A model generated the notes under the pieces. The model saw only the letters and a program-made list of their open reading frames with translations. It was not told where the DNA came from and searched no databases. From NCBI GenBank assembly GCA_034766995.1, contig CM068313.1, positions 35,899,496 to 35,963,495 of the forward strand: a stretch of DNA of 64,000 nt. Direction: 5' to 3'. The position numbers were made by a program, and so were the translations under genes. Source of the stretch: Acanthacorydalis orientalis. Its lineage: Eukaryota > Arthropoda > Insecta > Megaloptera > Corydalidae. Shown in pieces: positions 27,160-42,291 of this stretch (the stretch's first letter is position 1; the number at the start of each line of letters is the position of its first letter).

Positions 27160-29430
27160 ATTACGGACAGATATTAATTTAGTCTAGAAATATACATAAA
27201 GCATTAAAAGACGAATCGACCAGTATTAATTAGTTGCCAAATTATCCTACATATCCACAAAATGAGCAATATCCGTAATTTCCACCATATACGAAATATC
27301 CGCATTATCCGCAATATCAAAAAAATGTGATTTTTTGCAGTTTATTTGATATTTCCTACATATTTAATGGACTGACATTAATTTTAAATAAGATATGATA
27401 TAGAACAATTATATACGCATCGACCGGTATGAAATAGTTGCCATTTTTAAAACAATTTGGATATTTTATATATTGCGGATATGGCGGATATTGAGGATAT
27501 GGCGGATATGGTTTATTTTGTTGATATGTAGGATATTTTGGTAACTAGTTAATACTGGTCGATTCGTCTTTTAATGCTTTATGTATATTTCTAGACAAAA
27601 TTAACATCGGTCCATAATAAATGTCGGAAATATCAAAAAAACCGCAAAATATCTGCAAAAATTTCCGTTATTCCTTCATAAAATATGCAAAATGTTATAA
27701 AACTAGCAACTATTTCATACCGTTCGATGCGTATTCTCATGTTCTATATCGTAAAAGAGACAAAATTAACATAGATTCATTATTGATACCGAAAAAGTGA
27801 CAAAAACCGCGAAATATCCGCAAAACATCCGCAAAAATAAACGTTTTTCTTGCTTAAAATATCCAAAATGTAAAAAAAATGACAAAAATTTCATACTGTT
27901 CGATGCGTATTCTCATGTTCTATATCATAAGATAATAATAAATACCAAAATTAACTCAAAAACCCCCAAAAATCGCATTTTTTTGGATTTTGCGGATATG
28001 CGGATATGGCGGATACGCAAAAATAAAAGTTTTTCTTGCTTAAAATATCCAAAATGTAAAAAAAATGACAAAAATTTCATACTGTTCGATGCGTATTCTC
28101 ATGTTCTATATCATAAGATAATAATAAATACCAAAAATAACTCAAAAACATCCCAAAATCGCATTTCTTTGGATTTTGCGGATATGCGGATATGGCGGAT
28201 ACGCAAAAATAAACGTTTTTCTTGCTTAAAATAGCCAAAATGTAAAAAAAATGACAAAAATTTCATACTGTTCGATGCGTATTCTCATGTTCTATATCAT
28301 AAAATAATAATAAATACCAAAAATAACTTAAAAACATCCCAAAATCGCATTTCTTTGGATTTTGCGGATATGCGGATATGGCGGATACGCAAAAATAAAA
28401 GTTTTTCTTGCTTAAAATATCCAAAATGTAAAAAAAATGACAAAAATTTCATACTATTCGATGCGTATTCTCATGTTCTATAACATAAGATAATAATAAA
28501 TACCAAAAATAACTCAAAAACCCCCAAAAATCGCATTTTTTTGGATTTTGCGGATATGCGGATATGGCGGATACGCGGATATTGCGGATATGGCGGATAC
28601 GGCGGATATCATATCCGCGGCGGATATCATATCCGCGGCGGATATCATATCCGCGGCGGATATCATATCCGCGGCGGATATCATATCCGCCATATCCGCA
28701 ATATCCGCCATATCCGCATATCCGCAAAATCCAAAAAAATGCGATTTTTGGGGGTTTTTTGTTATTTTTTGTTATTTATTTTTATCTTATGATATAGAAC
28801 ATTAAAATACGCATCGAACAGTATGAAATTTTTGTAATTTTTTTTACATTTTGGATATTTTAAGCAAGAAAAACGTTTTTTTTTTTGCGGATATTTTGCG
28901 GATATTTCGCGGTTTTTGTAACTTTTTCGGTATCCATTATGAACCGATGTTATTTTTGTCTCATTTATGATATAGAACATTAAAATAGGCATCGGATAGT
29001 ATGAAATAGTTGCCACTTTTTTAACATTTTGGATATTTTAGGCATGAAAAACCTTTAATTTCGCGAATTTTTCGCGGTTTTTGTGACTTTTTTGGTATCT
29101 ATTATGAACCGATGTTAATTTTGACTCATGTATGATATAGTATATTAAAATACGCATCGGATAGTATGAAATAGTTGCCATTTTTATAGCATTTTGGATC
29201 TTTTAGCCATGAAAAACCTTTATTTTTGTTAATTTTTCGCGGTTTTTGTGACTTTTTCGGTATCTATTATAAACCGATGTCAATTTTGACTGAAGTATGA
29301 AATAGAACATTAAACAACGCATAGAACAGTATGAAATAGTTGCTAGTTTTATAACATTTTGGGTATTTTATGAAGGAAAAACTGTAATTTTTGCTGATTT
29401 TTTGCGGTTTTTATGATATTTCCGACATTT
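27160..29430 (+). repeat. Higher-order unit 13 (a=4, b=5, 2271 bp)
   Basis: The 186-bp block is 27831-28574 and the core 28602-28691. The first copy carries CCAAAATTAACTC with the CCCCC form normally next to dyad B. The T tract at 28876-28886 is the longest seen (11 T). Diagnostics are T121, G300, A616 and T622, ending G, G, four T. Confidence 0.95.
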
Positions 29431-31700
29431 ATTACGGACAGATATTAATTTAGTCTAGAAATATACATAAAGCATTAAAAGACGAATCGACCAGTATTAA
29501 TTAGTTGCCAAATTATCCTACATATCCACAAAATGAGCAATATCCGTAATATCCACCATATACGAAATATCCGCATTATCCGCAATATCAAAAAAATGTG
29601 ATTTTTTGCAGTTTATTTGATATTTCCTACATATTTAATGGACTGACATTAATTTTAAATAAGATATGATATAGAACAATTATATACGCATCGACCGGTA
29701 TGAAATAGTTGCCATTTTTAAAACAATTTCGATATTTTATATATTGCGGATATGGCGGATATTGAGGATATGGCGGATATGGTTTATTTTGTTGATATGT
29801 AGGATATTTTGGTAACTAGTTAATACTGGTCGATTCGTCTTTTAATGCTTTATGTATATTTCTAGACAAAATTAACATCGGTCCATAATAAATGTCGGAA
29901 ATATCAAAAAAACCGCAAAATATCTGCAAAAATTTCCGTTATTCCTTCATAAAATATGCAAAATGTTATAAAACTAGCAACTATTTCATACCGTTCGATG
30001 CGTATTCTCATGTTCTATATCGTAAAAGAGACAAAATTAACATAGATTCATAATTGATACCGAAAAAGTGACAAAAACCGCGAAATATCCGCAAAACATC
30101 CGCAAAAATAAACGTTTTTCTTGCTTAAAATATCCAAAATGTAAAAAAAATGACAAAAATTTCATACTGTTCGATGCGTATTCTCATGTTCTATATCATA
30201 AGATAATAATAAATACCAAAAATAACTCAAAAACATCCCAAAATCGCATTTCTTTGGATTTTGCGGATATGCGGATATGGCGGATACGCAAAAATAAACG
30301 TTTTTCTTGCTTAAAATAGCCAAAATGTAAAAAAAATGACAAAAATTTCATACTGTTCGATGCGTATTCTCATGTTCTATATCATAAAATAATAATAAAT
30401 ACCAAAAATAACTCAAAAACATCCCAAAATCGCATTTCTTTGGATTTTGCGGATATGCGGATATGGCGGATACGCAAAAATAAACGTTTTTCTTGCTTAA
30501 AATAGCCAAAATGTAAAAAAAATGACAAAAATTTCATACTGTTCGATGCGTATTCTCATGTTCTATATCATAAAATAATAATAAATACCAAAAATAACTT
30601 AAAAACATCCCAAAATCGCATTTCTTTGGATTTTGCGGATATGCGGATATGGCGGATACGCAAAAATAAAAGTTTTTCTTGCTTAAAATATCCAAAATGT
30701 AAAAAAAATGACAAAAATTTCATACTATTCGATGCGTATTCTCATGTTCTATAACATAAGATAATAATAAATACCAAAAATAACTCAAAAACCCCCAAAA
30801 ATCGCATTTTTTTGGATTTTGCGGATATGCGGATATGGCGGATACGCGGATATTGCGGATATGGCGGATACGGCGGATATCATATCCGCGGCGGATATCA
30901 TATCCGCGGCGGATATCATATCCGCGGCGGATATCATATCCGCGGCGGATATCATATCCGCCATATCCGCAATATCCGCCATATCCGCATATCCGCAAAA
31001 TCCAAAAAAATGCGATTTTTGGGGGTTTTTTGTTATTTTTTGTTATTTATTTTTATCTTATGATATAGAACATTAAAATACGCATCGAACAGTATGAAAT
31101 TTTTGTAATTTTTTTTACATTTTGGATATTTTAAGCAAGAAAAACGTTTTTTTTTTGCGGATATTTTGCGGATATTTCGCGGTTTTTGTAACTTTTTCGG
31201 TATCCATTATGAACCGATGTTATTTTTGTCTCATTTATGATATAGAACATTAAAATAGGCATCGGATAGTATGAAATAGTTGCCACTTTTTTAACATTTT
31301 GGATATTTTAGGCATGAAAAACCTTTAATTTCGCGAATTTTTCGCGGTTTTTGTGACTTTTTTGGTATCTATTATGAACCGATGTTAATTTTGACTCATG
31401 TATGATATAGTATATTAAAATACGCATCGGATAGTATGAAATAGTTGCCATTTTTATAGCATTTTGGATCTTTTAGCCATGAAAAACCTTTATTTTTGTT
31501 AATTTTTCGCTGTTTTTGTGACTTTTTCGGTATCTATTATAAACCGATGTCAATTTTGACTCAAGTATGAAATAGAACATTAAACAACGCATAGAACAGT
31601 ATGAAATAGTTGCTAGTTTTATAACATTTTGGGTATTTTATGAAGGAAAAACTGTAATTTTTGCTGATTTTTTGCGGTTTTTATGATATTTCCGACATTT
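29431..31700 (+). repeat. Higher-order unit 14 (a=4, b=5, 2270 bp)
   Basis: The 186-bp block is 30102-30845 and the core 30873-30962. Diagnostics are A121, C300, A616 and A622, ending T, C, four T. Confidence 0.95.
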
Positions 31701-33561
31701 ATTACGGACAGATATTAATTTAGTCTAGAAATATACATAAAGCATTAAAAGACGAATCGACCAGTATTAATTAGTTGCCAAATTATCCTACATATCCACA
31801 AAATGAGCAATATCCGTAATATCCACCATATACGAAATATCCGCATTATCCGCAATATCAAAAAAATGTGATTTTTTGCAGTTTATTTGATATTTCCTAC
31901 ATATTTAATGGACTGACATTAATTTTAAATAAGATATGATATAGAACAATTATATACGCATCGACCGGTATGAAATAGTTGCCATTTTTAAAACAATTTG
32001 GATATTTTATATATTGCGGATATGGCGGATATTGAGGATATGGCGGATATGGTTTATTTTGTTGATATGTAGGATATTTTGGTAACTAGTTAATACTGGT
32101 CGATTCGTCTTTTAATGCTTTATGTATATTTCTAGACAAAATTAACATCGGTCCATAATAAATGTCGGAAATATCAAAAAAACCGCAAAATATCTGCAAA
32201 AATTTCCGTTATTCCTTCATAAAATATGCAAAATGTTATAAAACTAGCAACTATTTCATACCGTTCGATGCGTATTCTCATGTTCTATATCGTAAAAGAG
32301 ACAAAATTAACATAGATTCATTATTGATACCGAAAAAGTGACAAAAACCGCGAAATATCCGCAAAACATCCGCAAAAATAAACGTTTTTCTTGCTTAAAA
32401 TATCCAAAATGTAAAAAAAATGACAAAAATTTCATACTGTTCGATGCGTATTCTCATGTTCTATATCATAAAATAATAATAAATACCAAAAATAACTCAA
32501 AAACATCCCAAAATCGCATTTCTTTGGATTTTGCGGATATGCGGATATGGCGGATACGCAAAAATAAAAGTTTTTCTTGCTTAAAATATCCAAAATGTAA
32601 AAAAAATGACAAAAATTTCATACTATTCGATGCGTATTCTCATGTTCTATAACATAAGATAATAATAAATACCAAAAATAACTCAAAAACCCCCAAAAAT
32701 CGCATTTTTTTGGATTTTGCGGATATGCGGATATGGCGGATACGCGGATATTGCGGATATGGCGGATACGGCGGATATCATATCCGCGGCGGATATCATA
32801 TCCGCGGCGGATATCATATCCGCCATATCCGCAATATCCGCCATATCCGCATATCCGCAAAATCCAAAAAAATGCGATTTTTGGGGGTTTTTTGTTATTT
32901 TTTGTTATTTATTTTTATCTTATGATATAGAACATTAAAATACGCATCGAACAGTATGAAATTTTTGTAATTTTTTTTACATTTTGGATATTTTAAGCAA
33001 GAAAAACGTTTTTTTTTTGCGGATATTTTGCGGATATTTCGCGGTTTTTGTAACTTTTTCGGTATCCATTATGAACCGATGTTATTTTTGTCTCATTTAT
33101 GATATAGAACATTAAAATAGGCATCGGATAGTATGAAATAGTTGCCACTTTTTTAACATTTTGGATATTTTAGGCATGAAAAACCTTTAATTTCGCGAAT
33201 TTTTCGCGGTTTTTGTGACTTTTTTGGTATCTATTATGAACCGATGTTAATTTTGACTCATGTATGATATAGTATATTAAAATACGCATCGGATAGTATG
33301 AAATAGTTGCCATTTTTATAGCATTTTGGATCTTTTAGCCATGAAAAACCTTTATTTTTGTTAATTTTTCGCTGTTTTTGTGACTTTTTCGGTATCTATT
33401 ATAAACCGATGTCAATTTTGACTCAAGTATGAAATAGAACATTAAACAACGCATAGAACAGTATGAAATAGTTGCTAGTTTTATAACATTTGGGTATTTT
33501 ATGAAGGAAAAACTGTAATTTTTGCTGATTTTTTGCGGTTTTTATGATATTTCCGACATTT
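31701..33561 (+). repeat. Higher-order unit 15 (a=2, b=3, 1861 bp)
   Basis: The 186-bp block is 32372-32743 (two copies) and the core 32771-32824 (three copies). The diagnostics are unusual: A121 and G300 are combined with A616 and T622. T622 otherwise occurs only with T121, so this looks like an exchange between offsets 300 and 616. It ends T, C, three T. Confidence 0.95.
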
Positions 33562-35626
33562 ATTACGGACAGATATTAATTTAGTCTAGAAATATACATA
33601 AAGCATTAAAAGACGAATCGACCAGTATTAATTAGTTGCCAAATTATCCTACATATCCACAAAATGAGCAATATCCGTAATTTCCACCATATACGAAATA
33701 TCCGCATTATCCGCAATATCAAAAAAATGTGATTTTTTGCAGTTTATTTGATATTTCCTACATATTTAATGGACTGACATTAATTTTAAATAAGATATGA
33801 TATAGAACAATTATATACGCATCGACCGGTATGAAATAGTTGCCATTTTTAAAACAATTTGGATATTTTATATATTGCGGATATGGCGGATATTGAGGAT
33901 ATGGCGGATATGGTTTATTTTGTTGATATGTAGGATATTTTGGTAACTAGTTAATACTGGTCGATTCGTCTTTTAATGCTTTATGTATATTTCTAGACAA
34001 AATTAACATCGGTCCATAATAAATGTCGGAAATATCAAAAAAACCGCAAAATATCTGCAAAAATTTCCGTTATTCCTTCATAAAATATGCAAAATGTTAT
34101 AAAACTAGCAACTATTTCATACCGTTCGATGCGTATTCTCATGTTCTATATCGTAAAAGAGACAAAATTAACATAGATTCATTATTGATACCGAAAAAGT
34201 GACAAAAACCGCGAAATATCCGCAAAACATCCGCAAAAATAAACGTTTTTCTTGCTTAAAATATCCAAAATGTAAAAAAAATGACAAAAATTTCATACTG
34301 TTCGATGCGTATTCTCATGTTCTATATCATAAGATAATAATAAATACCAAAATTAACTCAAAAACCCCCAAAAATCGCATTTTTTTGGATTTTGCGGATA
34401 TGCGGATATGGCGGATACGCAAAAATAAAAGTTTTTCTTGCTTAAAATATCCAAAATGTAAAAAAAATGACAAAAATTTCATACTGTTCGATGCGTATTC
34501 TCATGTTCTATATCATAAGATAATAATAAATACCAAAAATAACTCAAAAACCCCCAAAAATCGCATTTCTTTGGATTTTGCGGATATGCGGATATGGCGG
34601 ATACGCAAAAATAAAAGTTTTTCTTGCTTAAAATATCCAAAATGTAAAAAAAATGACAAAAATTTCATACTATTCGATGCGTATTCTCATGTTCTATAAC
34701 ATAAGATAATAATAAATACCAAAAATAACTCAAAAACCCCCAAAAATTGCATTTTTTTGGATTTTGCGGATATGCGGATATGGCGGATACGCGGATATTG
34801 CGGATATGGCGGATACGGCGGATATCATATCCGCGGCGGATATCATATCCGCGGCGGATATCATATCCGCGGCGGATATCATATCCGCCATATCCGCAAT
34901 ATCCGCCATATCCGCATATCCGCAAAATCCAAAAAAATGCGATTTTTGGGGGTTTTTTGTTATTTTTTGTTATTTATTTTTATCTTATGATATAGAACAT
35001 TAAAATACGCATCGAACAGTATGAAATTTTTGTAATTTTTTTTACATTTTGGATATTTTAAGCAAGAAAAACGTTTTTTTTTGCGGATATTTTGCGGATA
35101 TTTCGCGGTTTTTGTAACTTTTTCGGTATCCATTATGAACCGATGTTATTTTTGTCTCATTTATGATATAGAACATTAAAATAGGCATCGGATAGTATGA
35201 AATAGTTGCCACTTTTTTAACATTTTGGATATTTTAGGCATGAAAAACCTTTAATTTCGCGAATTTTTCGCGGTTTTTGTGACTTTTTTGGTATCTATTA
35301 TGAACCGATGTTAATTTTGACTCATGTATGATATAGTATATTAAAATACGCATCGGATAGTATGAAATAGTTGCCATTTTTATAGCATTTTGGATCTTTT
35401 AGCCATGAAAAACCTTTATTTTTGTTAATTTTTCGCGGTTTTTGTGACTTTTTCGGTATCTATTATAAACCGATGTCAATTTTGACTGAAGTATGAAATA
35501 GAACATTAAACAACGCATAGAACAGTATGAAATAGTTGCTAGTTTTATAACATTATGGGTATTTTATGAAGGAAAAACTGTAATTTTTGCTGATTTTTTG
35601 CGGTTTTTATGATATTTCCGACATTT
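33562..35626 (+). repeat. Higher-order unit 16 (a=3, b=4, 2065 bp)
   Basis: The 186-bp block is 34233-34790 and the core 34818-34889. Two of the three 186-bp copies upstream of the last also have the CCCCC form. A private C to T change gives AAATTGCA at 34748 next to dyad B. Diagnostics are T121, G300, A616 and T622, ending G, G, with a private CATTATGGG in place of CATTTTGGG. Confidence 0.95.
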
Positions 35627-37913
35627 ATTACGGACAGATATTAATTTAGTCTAGAAATATACATAAAGCATTAAAAGACGAATCGACCAGTATTAATTAG
35701 TTGCCAAATTATCCTACATATCCACAAAATGAGCAATATCCGTAATATCCACCATATACGAAATATCCGCATTATCCGCAATATCAAAAAAATGTGATTT
35801 TTTGCAGTTTATTTGATATTTCCTACATATTTAATGGACTGACATTAATTTTAAATAAGATATGATATAGAACAATTATATACGCATCGACCGGTATGAA
35901 ATAGTTGCCATTTTTAAAACAATTTCGATATTTTATATATTGCGGATATGGCGGATATTGAGGATATGGCGGATATGGTTTATTTTGTTGATATGTAGGA
36001 TATTTTGGTAACTAGTTAATACTGGTCGATTCGTCTTTTAATGCTTTATGTATATTTCTAGACAAAATTAACATCGGTCCATAATAAATGTCGGAAATAT
36101 CAAAAAAACCGCAAAATATCTGCAAAAATTTCCGTTATTCCTTCATAAAATATGCAAAATGTTATAAAACTAGCAACTATTTCATACCGTTCGATGCGTA
36201 TTCTCATGTTCTATATCGTAAAAGAGACAAAATTAACATAGATTCATAATTGATACCGAAAAAGTGACAAAAACCGCGAAATATCCGCAAAACATCCGCA
36301 AAAATAAACGTTTTTCTTGCTTAAAATATCCAAAATGTAAAAAAAATGACAAAAATTTCATACTGTTCGATGCGTATTCTCATGTTCTATATCATAAGAT
36401 AATAATAAATACCAAAAATAACTCAAAAACATCCCAAAATCGCATTTCTTTGGATTTTGCGGATATGCGGATATGGCGGATACGCAAAAATAAACGTTTT
36501 TCTTGCTTAAAATAGCCAAAATGTAAAAAAAATGACAAAAATTTCATACTGTTCGATGCGTATTCTCATGTTCTATATCATAAAATAATAATAAATACCA
36601 AAAATAACTCAAAAACATCCCAAAATCGCATTTCTTTGGATTTTGCGGATATGCGGATATGGCGGATACGCAAAAATAAACGTTTTTCTTGCTTAAAATA
36701 GCCAAAATGTAAAAAAAATGACAAAAATTTCATACTGTTCGATGCGTATTCTCATGTTCTATATCATAAAATAATAATAAATACCAAAAATAACTTAAAA
36801 ACATCCCAAAATCGCATTTCTTTGGATTTTGCGGATATGCGGATATGGCGGATACGCAAAAATAAAAGTTTTTCTTGCTTAAAATATCCAAAATGTAAAA
36901 AAAATGACAAAAATTTCATACTATTCGATGCGTATTCTCATGTTCTATAACATAAGATAATAATAAATACCAAAAATAACTCAAAAACCCCCAAAAATCG
37001 CATTTTTTTGGATTTTGCGGATATGCGGATATGGCGGATACGCGGATATTGCGGATATGGCGGATACGGCGGATATCATATCCGCGGCGGATATCATATC
37101 CGCGGCGGATATCATATCCGCGGCGGATATCATATCCGCGGCGGATATCATATCCGCGGCGGATATCATATCCGCCATATCCGCAATATCCGCCATATCC
37201 GCATATCCGCAAAATCCAAAAAAATGCGATTTTTGGGGGTTTTTTGTTATTTTTTGTTATTTATTTTTATCTTATGATATAGAACATTAAAATACGCATC
37301 GAACAGTATGAAATTTTTGTAATTTTTTTTACATTTTGGATATTTTAAGCAAGAAAAACGTTTTTTTTTTGCGGATATTTTGCGGATATTTCGCGGTTTT
37401 TGTAACTTTTTCGGTATCCATTATGAACCGATGTTATTTTTGTCTCATTTATGATATAGAACATTAAAATAGGCATCGGATAGTATGAAATAGTTGCCAC
37501 TTTTTTAACATTTTGGATATTTTAGGCATGAAAAACCTTTAATTTCGCGAATTTTTCGCGGTTTTTGTGACTTTTTTGGTATCTATTATGAACCGATGTT
37601 AATTTTGACTCATGTATGATATAGTATATTAAAATACGCATCGGATAGTATGAAATAGTTGCCATTTTTATAGCATTTTGGATCTTTTAGCCATGAAAAA
37701 CCTTTATTTTTGTTAATTTTTCGCTGTTTTTGTGACTTTTTCGGTATCTATTATAAACCGATGTCAATTTTGACTCAAGTATGAAATAGAACATTAAACA
37801 ACGCATAGAACAGTATGAAATAGTTGCTAGTTTTATAACATTTGGGTATTTTATGAAGGAAAAACTGTAATTTTTGCTGATTTTTTGCGGTTTTTATGAT
37901 ATTTCCGACATTT
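35627..37913 (+). repeat. Higher-order unit 17 (a=4, b=6, 2287 bp)
   Basis: The 186-bp block is 36298-37041 and the core 37069-37176. Diagnostics are A121, C300, A616 and A622, ending T, C, three T, as in unit 12. Confidence 0.95.
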
Positions 37914-40004
37914 ATTACGGACAGATATTAATTTAGTCTAGAAATATACATAAAGCATTAAAAGACGAATCGACCAGTATTAATTAGTTGCCAAATTATC
38001 CTACATATCCACAAAATGAGCAATATCCGTAATTTCCACCATATACGAAATATCCGCATTATCCGCAATATCAAAAAAATGTGATTTTTTGCAGTTTATT
38101 TGATATTTCCTACATATTTAATGGACTGACATTAATTTTAAATAAGATATGATATAGAACAATTATATACGCATCGACCGGTATGAAATAGTTGCCATTT
38201 TTAAAACAATTTGGATATTTTATATATTGCGGATATGGCGGATATTGAGGATATGGCGGATATGGTTTATTTTGTTGATATGTAGGATATTTTGGTAACT
38301 AGTTAATACTGGTCGATTCGTCTTTTAATGCTTTATGTATATTTCTAGACAAAATTAACATCGGTCCATAATAAATGTCGGAAATATCAAAAAAACCGCA
38401 AAATATCTGCAAAAATTTCCGTTATTCCTTCATAAAATATGCAAAATGTTATAAAACTAGCAACTATTTCATACCGTTCGATGCGTATTCTCATGTTCTA
38501 TATCGTAAAAGAGACAAAATTAACATAGATTCATTATTGATACCGAAAAAGTGACAAAAACCGCGAAATATCCGCAAAACATCCGCAAAAATAAACGTTT
38601 TTCTTGCTTAAAATATCCAAAATGTAAAAAAAATGACAAAAATTTCATACTGTTCGATGCGTATTCTCATGTTCTATATCATAAGATAATAATAAATACC
38701 AAAAATAACTCAAAAACATCCCAAAATCGCATTTCTTTGGATTTTGCGGATATGCGGATATGGCGGATACGCAAAAATAAACGTTTTTCTTGCTTAAAAT
38801 AGCCAAAATGTAAAAAAAATGACAAAAATTTCATACTGTTCGATGCGTATTCTCATGTTCTATATCATAAAATAATAATAAATACCAAAAATAACTTAAA
38901 AACATCCCAAAATCGCATTTCTTTGGATTTTGCGGATATGCGGATATGGCGGATACGCAAAAATAAAAGTTTTTCTTGCTTAAAATATCCAAAATGTAAA
39001 AAAAATGACAAAAATTTCATACTATTCGATGCGTATTCTCATGTTCTATAACATAAGATAATAATAAATACCAAAAATAACTCAAAAACCCCCAAAAATC
39101 GCATTTTTTTGGATTTTGCGGATATGCGGATATGGCGGATACGCGGATATTGCGGATATGGCGGATACGGCGGATATCATATCCGCGGCGGATATCATAT
39201 CCGCGGCGGATATCATATCCGCGGCGGATATCATATCCGCGGCGGATATCATATCCGCGGCGGATATCATATCCGCCATATCCGCAATATCCGCATATCC
39301 GCAAAATCCAAAAAAATGCGATTTTCGGGGGTTTTTTGTTATTTTTTGTTATTTATTTTTATCTTATGATATAGAACATTAAAATACGCATCGAACAGTA
39401 TGAAATTTTTGTAATTTTTTTTACATTTTGGATATTTTAAGCAAGAAAAACGTTTTTTTTTGCGGATATTTTGCGGATATTTCGCGGTTTTTGTAACTTT
39501 TTCGGTATCCATTATGAACCGATGTTATTTTTGTCTCATTTATGATATAGAACATTAAAATAGGCATCGGATAGTATGAAATAGTTGCCACTTTTTTAAC
39601 ATTTTGGATATTTTAGGCATGAAAAACCTTTAATTTCGCGAATTTTTCGCGGTTTTTGTGACTTTTTTGGTATCTATTATGAACCGATGTTAATTTTGAC
39701 TCATGTATGATATAGTATATTAAAATACGCATCGGATAGTATGAAATAGTTGCCATTTTTATAGCATTTTGGATCTTTTAGCCATGAAAAACCTTTATTT
39801 TTGTTAATTTTTCGCTGTTTTTGTGACTTTTTCGGTATCTATTATAAACCGATGTCAATTTTGACTCAAGTATGAAATAGAACATTAAACAACGCATAGA
39901 ACAGTATGAAATAGTTGCTAGTTTTATAACATTTGGGTATTTTATGAAGGAAAAACTGTAATTTTTGCTGATTTTTTGCGGTTTTTATGATATTTCCGAC
40001 ATTT
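37914..40004 (+). repeat. Higher-order unit 18 (a=3, b=6, 2091 bp)
   Basis: The 186-bp block is 38585-39142 and the core 39170-39277. One 9-bp CATATCCGC word is missing right of the core (two where most units have three), and the T run near the end is one short. Together these explain the 10-bp shortfall from the length rule. A private TTTTCGGGGG occurs near 39325. Diagnostics are T121, G300, A616 and T622, ending T, C, three T. Confidence 0.95.
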
Positions 40005-42291
40005 ATTACGGACAGATATTAATTTAGTCTAGAAATATACATAAAGCATTAAAAGACGAATCGACCAGTATTAATTAGTTGCCAAATTATCCTACATATC
40101 CACAAAATGAGCAATATCCGTAATTTCCACCATATACGAAATATCCGCATTATCCGCAATATCAAAAAAATGTGATTTTTTGCAGTTTATTTGATATTTC
40201 CTACATATTTAATGGACTGACATTAATTTTAAATAAGATATGATATAGAACAATTATATACGCATCGACCGGTATGAAATAGTTGCCATTTTTAAAACAA
40301 TTTGGATATTTTATATATTGCGGATATGGCGGATATTGAGGATATGGCGGATATGGTTTATTTTGTTGATATGTAGGATATTTTGGTAACTAGTTAATAC
40401 TGGTCGATTCGTCTTTTAATGCTTTATGTATATTTCTAGACAAAATTAACATCGGTCCATAATAAATGTCGGAAATATCAAAAAAACCGCAAAATATCTG
40501 CAAAAATTTCCGTTATTCCTTCATAAAATATGCAAAATGTTATAAAACTAGCAACTATTTCATACCGTTCGATGCGTATTCTCATGTTCTATATCGTAAA
40601 AGAGACAAAATTAACATAGATTCATTATTGATACCGAAAAAGTGACAAAAACCGCGAAATATCCGCAAAACATCCGCAAAAATAAACGTTTTTCTTGCTT
40701 AAAATATCCAAAATGTAAAAAAAATGACAAAAATTTCATACTGTTCGATGCGTATTCTCATGTTCTATATCATAAGATAATAATAAATACCAAAATTAAC
40801 TCAAAAACCCCCAAAAATCGCATTTTTTTGGATTTTGCGGATATGCGGATATGGCGGATACGCAAAAATAAAAGTTTTTCTTGCTTAAAATATCCAAAAT
40901 GTAAAAAAAATGACAAAAATTTCATACTGTTCGATGCGTATTCTCATGTTCTATATCATAAGATAATAATAAATACCAAAAATAACTCAAAACCCCCCAA
41001 AAATCGCATTTTTTTGGATTTTGCGGATATGCGGATATGGCGGATACGCAAAAATAAACGTTTTTCTTGCTTAAAATAGCCAAAATGTAAAAAAAATGAC
41101 AAAAATTTCATACTGTTCGATGCGTATTCTCATGTTCTATATCATAAAATAATAATAAATACCAAAAATAACTTAAAAACATCCCAAAATCGCATTTCTT
41201 TGGATTTTGCGGATATGCGGATATGGCGGATACGCAAAAATAAAAGTTTTTCTTGCTTAAAATATCCAAAATGTAAAAAAAATGACAAAAATTTCATACT
41301 ATTCGATGCGTATTCTCATGTTCTATAACATAAGATAATAATAAATACCAAAAATAACTCAAAAACCCCCAAAAATCGCATTTTTTTGGATTTTGCGGAT
41401 ATGCGGATATGGCGGATACGCGGATATTGCGGATATGGCGGATACGGCGGATATCATATCCGCGGCGGATATCATATCCGCGGCGGATATCATATCCGCG
41501 GCGGATATCATATCCGCGGCGGATATCATATCCGCGGCGGATATCATATCCGCCATATCCGCAATATCCGCCATATCCGCATATCCGCAAAAACCAAAAA
41601 AATGCGCATTTTGGGGGTTTTTTTGTTATTTTTTGTTATTTATTTTTATCTTATGATATAGAACATTAAAATACGCATCGAACAGTATGAAATTTTTGTA
41701 ATTTTTTTTACATTTTGGATATTTTAAGCAAGAAAAACGTTTTTTTTTGCGGATATTTTGCGGATATTTCGCGGTTTTTGTAACTTTTTCGGTATCCATT
41801 ATGAACCGATGTTATTTTTGTCTCATTTATGATATAGAACATTAAAATAGGCATCGGATAGTATGAAATAGTTGCCACTTTTTTAACATTTTGGATATTT
41901 TAGGCATGAAAAACCTTTAATTTCGCGAATTTTTCGCGGTTTTTGTGACTTTTTTGGTATCTATTATGAACCGATGTTAATTTTGACTCATGTATGATAT
42001 AGTATATTAAAATACGCATCGGATAGTATGAAATAGTTGCCATTTTTATAGCATTTTGGATCTTTTAGCCATGAAAAACCTTTATTTTTGTTAATTTTTC
42101 GCTGTTTTTGTGACTTTTTCGGTATCTATTATAAACCGATGTCAATTTTGACTCAAGTATGAAATAGAACATTAAACAACGCATAGAACAGTATGAAATA
42201 GTTGCTAGTTTTATAACATTTGGGTATTTTATGAAGGAAAAACTGTAATTTTTGCTGATTTTTTGCGGTTTTTATGATATTTCCGACATTT
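40005..42291 (+). repeat. Higher-order unit 19 (a=4, b=6, 2287 bp)
   Basis: The 186-bp block is 40676-41419 and the core 41447-41554. Private changes cluster at 41591-41625: AAAACC for AAATCC, TGCGCATTTT for TGCGATTTTT, and an extra T after GGGGG. Diagnostics are T121, G300, A616 and T622, ending T, C, three T. Confidence 0.95.

Noticed and set aside
28762..29016. 84-residue - strand open frame seen only in unit 13
   Set aside because: It exists only because the T tract there is 11 long, which joins two frames. The same DNA in other units is closed.
41290..41590. The run of units with T622 as a separate satellite family
   Set aside because: They differ from the others at only a handful of linked sites. 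They are haplotypes of the same unit.
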